Source: Flavobacteriales bacterium
GTDB taxonomy: Bacteria; Bacteroidota; Bacteroidia; Flavobacteriales; Schleiferiaceae
NCBI GenBank assembly: GCA_017795025.1
Contig: CP051243.1
Coordinates: 2,752,897 to 2,816,896, forward strand
Length of the DNA: 64,000 bases
Reading direction: 5' to 3'
How positions within the stretch are numbered: position 1 is the first letter of the stretch; every line of letters begins with the position of its first letter. The notes under the pieces were generated by a model. It was not told the origin of the DNA, did not search any database, and saw only the letters and a list, made by a program, of their open reading frames with translations. Position numbers and translations under genes: made by a program. Shown piece by piece: positions 61,563-64,000 of this stretch.

Positions 61563-62273
61563 GTGCATCGTATTCCTTCCATACATCATTATTGCAATCG
61601 TTGGTGCGAGCGCTGCACCTTACGGCAGATGTGTGGGTTTTTTCACGCCCAAAATGCCGATGGTAAAATTGAGCCTGGCGAATGGTCGCATCGGGCCCCG
61701 GAGAGCAAGGTCAGAAATGAGTTTCAGGATTTAGACTTTGCCGCTTTAGATCGACTGCCCGAGCAAATTGAAGCCAAAAAAAACCGCGGTGATTTTAATC
61801 CGGAGCATTCCGAAACTTTAAAGACTTACGACATCTGGAAGTCCTATTACGGTCAGGTATTAAAGGCTTTAGATACTTGGTGGAAGGAGGACGCCCAAGA
61901 AGCGGAAGATTTCTTGCGCAGCACTTCCTTTTTAAGGCAGTACAACGCTCGGGAGGTTTTACTGCACTACCGAAATTTTGTGGGTCCCAAGTTGCAAAGA
62001 GCCTTGGGCGGTCGCTTTGATGCCGGTGGTGTTATTCCCCCGCAAAGCGACTGGAACGGCAGCGCAAAGGTGGTTTGGCTGGCCTTGGAGCATATTAAAG
62101 AGGTATTGGCCGACCTTAAAAATAATGGCCCCGAGCTAAATCGCTTGGCTAAGGCTTGGGAGCTTTGCAACGAAGATTTACAGGAACAGCTCTTAACTGA
62201 CTTCCCAAATCTTATGGCTTTTGAACGTCCCGGTTTTGAGAGCTTGGGAGGGAAGCGCATTGGGATGCAATAA
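61563..62273 (+). CDS. Conserved-looking protein with N-terminal four-Cys cluster
   Basis: 236 residues from a GTG at 61563. The first 25 residues read IPSIHHYCNRWCERC then a Thr-Leu-Arg linker and MCGFF, with Cys11, Cys15, Cys18 and Cys24 (C-x3-C-x2-C-x5-C), a pattern suited to zinc or an Fe-S cluster. I recall similar openings (HHYCDRWCERC-type) in uncharacterised Bacteroidota proteins. The rest is helical and hydrophilic with many Trp and Glu (YDIWKSYYGQVLKALDTWW). No signal peptide. It directly follows the JmjC-like gene's terminator and has its own start, so any link to it is positional only. Function unknown. Confidence 0.7.
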   Translation: MHRIPSIHHYCNRWCERCTLRQMCGFFHAQNADGKIEPGEWSHRAPESKVRNEFQDLDFAALDRLPEQIEAKKNRGDFNPEHSETLKTYDIWKSYYGQVLKALDTWWKEDAQEAEDFLRSTSFLRQYNAREVLLHYRNFVGPKLQRALGGRFDAGGVIPPQSDWNGSAKVVWLALEHIKEVLADLKNNGPELNRLAKAWELCNEDLQEQLLTDFPNLMAFERPGFESLGGKRIGMQ

Positions 62274-62331
62274 ATTGATTTTCGGCCATTAAACTTTTCC
62301 GACATTAGAGGTCTAAGTTCCAAAAGAGACT

Positions 62332-63588
62332 ATGCTTCGTTATTTCCTTCTTGTACTTTTCCTTCCTTTAGCCACTATAAAGGCACAGTATTACTATCCC
62401 AGCAATGGGCAATGGGATACCCTCAGCCCCAGCGCCTTAAACTGGTGTCCACAGGAAGTTGCCCGGCTCGATAGCTTTTTATTGGCCAGCAACTCCAAGT
62501 CATTCATCATCCTAAAAAATGGCAAAATTGCCCACGAAGCTTATTATGGCAGTTTTACCCAAGATTCGGTTTGGTATTGGGCTTCCGCCGCCAAAACCCT
62601 CACCGCCTTCTTAATTGGCAAAGCCCAGGAGGATGGACTCTTAACTATTAATGATTCTACTTCCCAGTACTTAGGTAGTGGCTGGACCAATGCTCCCGCA
62701 AATAAGGAAGCCTTAATCACGATTAAGCATCAGCTGCAAATGACCACCGGCCTCGATTACCAGGTGGCCGACTTAGATTGTACCGCCGATACTTGCCTAC
62801 TGTACCGCGCGGATGCCGGCAGTCAGTGGTATTACCACAATGCCCCTTATTTATTGCTTCGCGATGTATTGCAAACGGCTACCAATAGAGGCTTAAACAA
62901 TTATACCCAACAAGTTTTGGCGGGTAGTATTGGCTTTAGGGGGATATGGTTGGATAATCTCTACATCTCCAATGCCCGCCAAATGGCCCGCTTTGGTTTA
63001 TTGCTACTTTCTGAGGGACAATGGAATGGTAATGTGGTTTTAGGCGATACCGCTTACCTCCGACAAATGACCAGCCCTAGTCAGAACTTAAATCCCGCCT
63101 ATGGCTACCTCACCTGGCTTAACGGCCAGAGTAGCTTTATTCAGCCCGGTTTACCCTGGTCCTTTTCTGGGATGATTATTCCCAGTGCTCCGGCCGATTT
63201 ATATATGGCCGCTGGAAAGAATGATCAACGTATTTACGTGGTACCTTCTTTAGATATGGTGGTGGTTAGGCAGGGCAATGCGGCAGATTCGGTAAGCTTA
63301 GCCCTCTCGGGATTTGATGATCAACTGTGGACCTATATCATGAACTTGAATTGCCAAGGTATTGCCTTGCAAGAGGAGGAGCTGAAATCAGATTATATCT
63401 ATCCTAATCCTTCTCAGGGGATTTTCCATCTGCCGCAAGGCAAGGTAGTGCGTGCCGTACTAAACGCTCGTGGGCAGACGCTAAGACGAGCGGCCAACTC
63501 AAGCCTAAACCTCAGTGGGCTTCCTCCGGGCATGTATATGGTGGTGTTTGAGGATGGTAGCTCACAAAGGATTCTACTAAGTCCTTGA
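62332..63588 (+). CDS. Secreted serine hydrolase (beta-lactamase/transpeptidase-like) with type IX sorting domain
   Basis: 418 residues. Signal peptide about 1-19. Class C beta-lactamase-related fold: WASAAKTLTAFLIGKA gives the Ser85-x-x-Lys88 motif, and YYHNAPYLLLRD supplies the Tyr-x-Asn. The usual third motif (HTG-like) is near the GRLPWSF-region and is unclear. The last 70 residues (about 348-418, YIYPNPSQGIFHLPQG, SLNLSGLPPGMYMVVFEDG) form a type A C-terminal sorting domain, so the enzyme should leave the cell by the type IX system. Substrate (ester, peptide or lactam) unknown. Confidence 0.88.
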   Translation: MLRYFLLVLFLPLATIKAQYYYPSNGQWDTLSPSALNWCPQEVARLDSFLLASNSKSFIILKNGKIAHEAYYGSFTQDSVWYWASAAKTLTAFLIGKAQEDGLLTINDSTSQYLGSGWTNAPANKEALITIKHQLQMTTGLDYQVADLDCTADTCLLYRADAGSQWYYHNAPYLLLRDVLQTATNRGLNNYTQQVLAGSIGFRGIWLDNLYISNARQMARFGLLLLSEGQWNGNVVLGDTAYLRQMTSPSQNLNPAYGYLTWLNGQSSFIQPGLPWSFSGMIIPSAPADLYMAAGKNDQRIYVVPSLDMVVVRQGNAADSVSLALSGFDDQLWTYIMNLNCQGIALQEEELKSDYIYPNPSQGIFHLPQGKVVRAVLNARGQTLRRAANSSLNLSGLPPGMYMVVFEDGSSQRILLSP

Positions 63589-63721
63589 GTCTTGTCAGAA
63601 CTTCGCAAGTGTTATCTACCCAAGTGATGATTTCTTATAGAACATATTCTTCCGCCATCCTTATGATTATGAAAGAAGATGAGAATTAACTACCTCTGAC
63701 TACTTTTTGACAAACTGCCAA

Positions 63722-64000
63722 TTAAGATTTAAAATTAACTCTTGAGCTCATCGGATTTAATCCTCTCTGCTGAAGGACCTTTACATTTTGATATACGAGG
63801 ACTAAAGCTAGAGCGGTACTGAGAATTTCGGTAATTAGTGTAGCGTAAAAAATCCAGTGAAAACCATAGTGAGGACCACCAAAATAGACTAGGGGCAAGA
63901 AAAAGAGAAACTGCCTGGCCATTCCTATGATCATGCTGTGCTTATCTTTTTTTAGCGCTGTAACAAAGCTTAAGCCATTAAACAAATAAGGATATAAGAG
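63722..64000 (-). CDS. MATE-family efflux transporter, C-terminal end (cut by window edge)
   Basis: The minus-strand frame is open from the window end (LLYPYLFNGLSFVTA) to the stop at 63722-63724. It contains two membrane segments, KHSMIIGMARQFLFFLPLVYFGG and GFHWIFYATLITEILSTALALVLVY-like text, which is how the last two helices of MATE multidrug/Na+ exporters read. The start lies outside the window. Family is inferred from the tail only. Confidence 0.65.
   Translation of the reverse strand, partial: LLYPYLFNGLSFVTALKKDKHSMIIGMARQFLFFLPLVYFGGPHYGFHWIFYATLITEILSTALALVLVYQNVKVLQQRGLNPMSSRVNFKS

Overview
The window is a gene-dense piece of a Bacteroidota chromosome, most likely Flavobacteriales (Cryomorphaceae/Schleiferiaceae-like). 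The evidence is the gliding lipoprotein GldH beside RicT and a class A PBP, a PorZ-like type IX secretion propeller beside recO, a serine hydrolase with a type IX C-terminal sorting domain, a lamin-tail surface protein, a DksA-like protein lacking zinc cysteines, and promoters of the Bacteroidota type (TTG-N19-TAnnTTTG, perfect at 15725-15754). I see no rRNA, tRNA, CRISPR array, transposase or prophage gene. No genus can be named from sequence alone.

Layout. 1-6.4 kb: NUDIX C-terminus, then a minus-strand run lipB, PGI/PMI, lspA, dksA-like, ileS. 6.6-9.96 kb: a glutamate-receptor-type potassium channel, an SMP-30-like lipoprotein, a P-loop ATPase and an XRE regulator, followed by an AT-rich palindrome-bearing spacer. 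10.3-15.7 kb: HD hydrolase, aminomuconate-deaminase-like RidA, a glycosidase remnant, MBL exonuclease, CPA antiporter with a TrkA-N domain, a catalytically dead-looking LMW phosphatase relative and PduO. 15.8-20.7 kb: DUF2795, two orphan lipoproteins, a hybrid histidine kinase and its FIST partner. 20.9-28.8 kb: secA, ECF sigma factor with a membrane-anchor/barrel partner, PLP aminotransferase, SlyD. 28.8-32.4 kb: an ABC-F gene broken by an in-frame TAA, msrA, and an excisionase-like/PIN toxin-antitoxin pair. 32.4-38.8 kb: asd, lamin-tail protein, PolB-like exonuclease, fused oligopeptide-type ABC ATPase.

38.8-48.7 kb is a long minus-strand block of envelope genes: three GT-C type membrane proteins interleaved with the two halves of a 3-oxoacid CoA-transferase, then PBP1A, gldH and ricT. 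48.9-56.1 kb: porZ-recO, a DUF4837 lipoprotein, MltD-like transglycosylase, gatA and tatA. 56.3-64 kb: LolD-type ATPase, divergent SDR, 2-aminomuconic-semialdehyde-dehydrogenase-like ALDH, GNAT, a JmjC-like cupin, a Cys-cluster protein, the serine hydrolase and a MATE C-terminus at the edge.

How they work together: most of the window is housekeeping and envelope biogenesis. RidA (10947-11366), the ALDH (57780-59222) and possibly the SDR and aminotransferase suggest a tryptophan/kynurenine degradation capacity spread over several loci. The points most worth a second look are the GluR0-like channel, the nonsense codon in the ABC-F gene, the lipB gene without an ordinary start codon, the Cys-less phosphatase relative, the split CoA-transferase operon, the sigma-linked single-helix/barrel protein and the iteron-bearing toxin-antitoxin promoter. 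I did not find an unmistakable new defence or mobile system.
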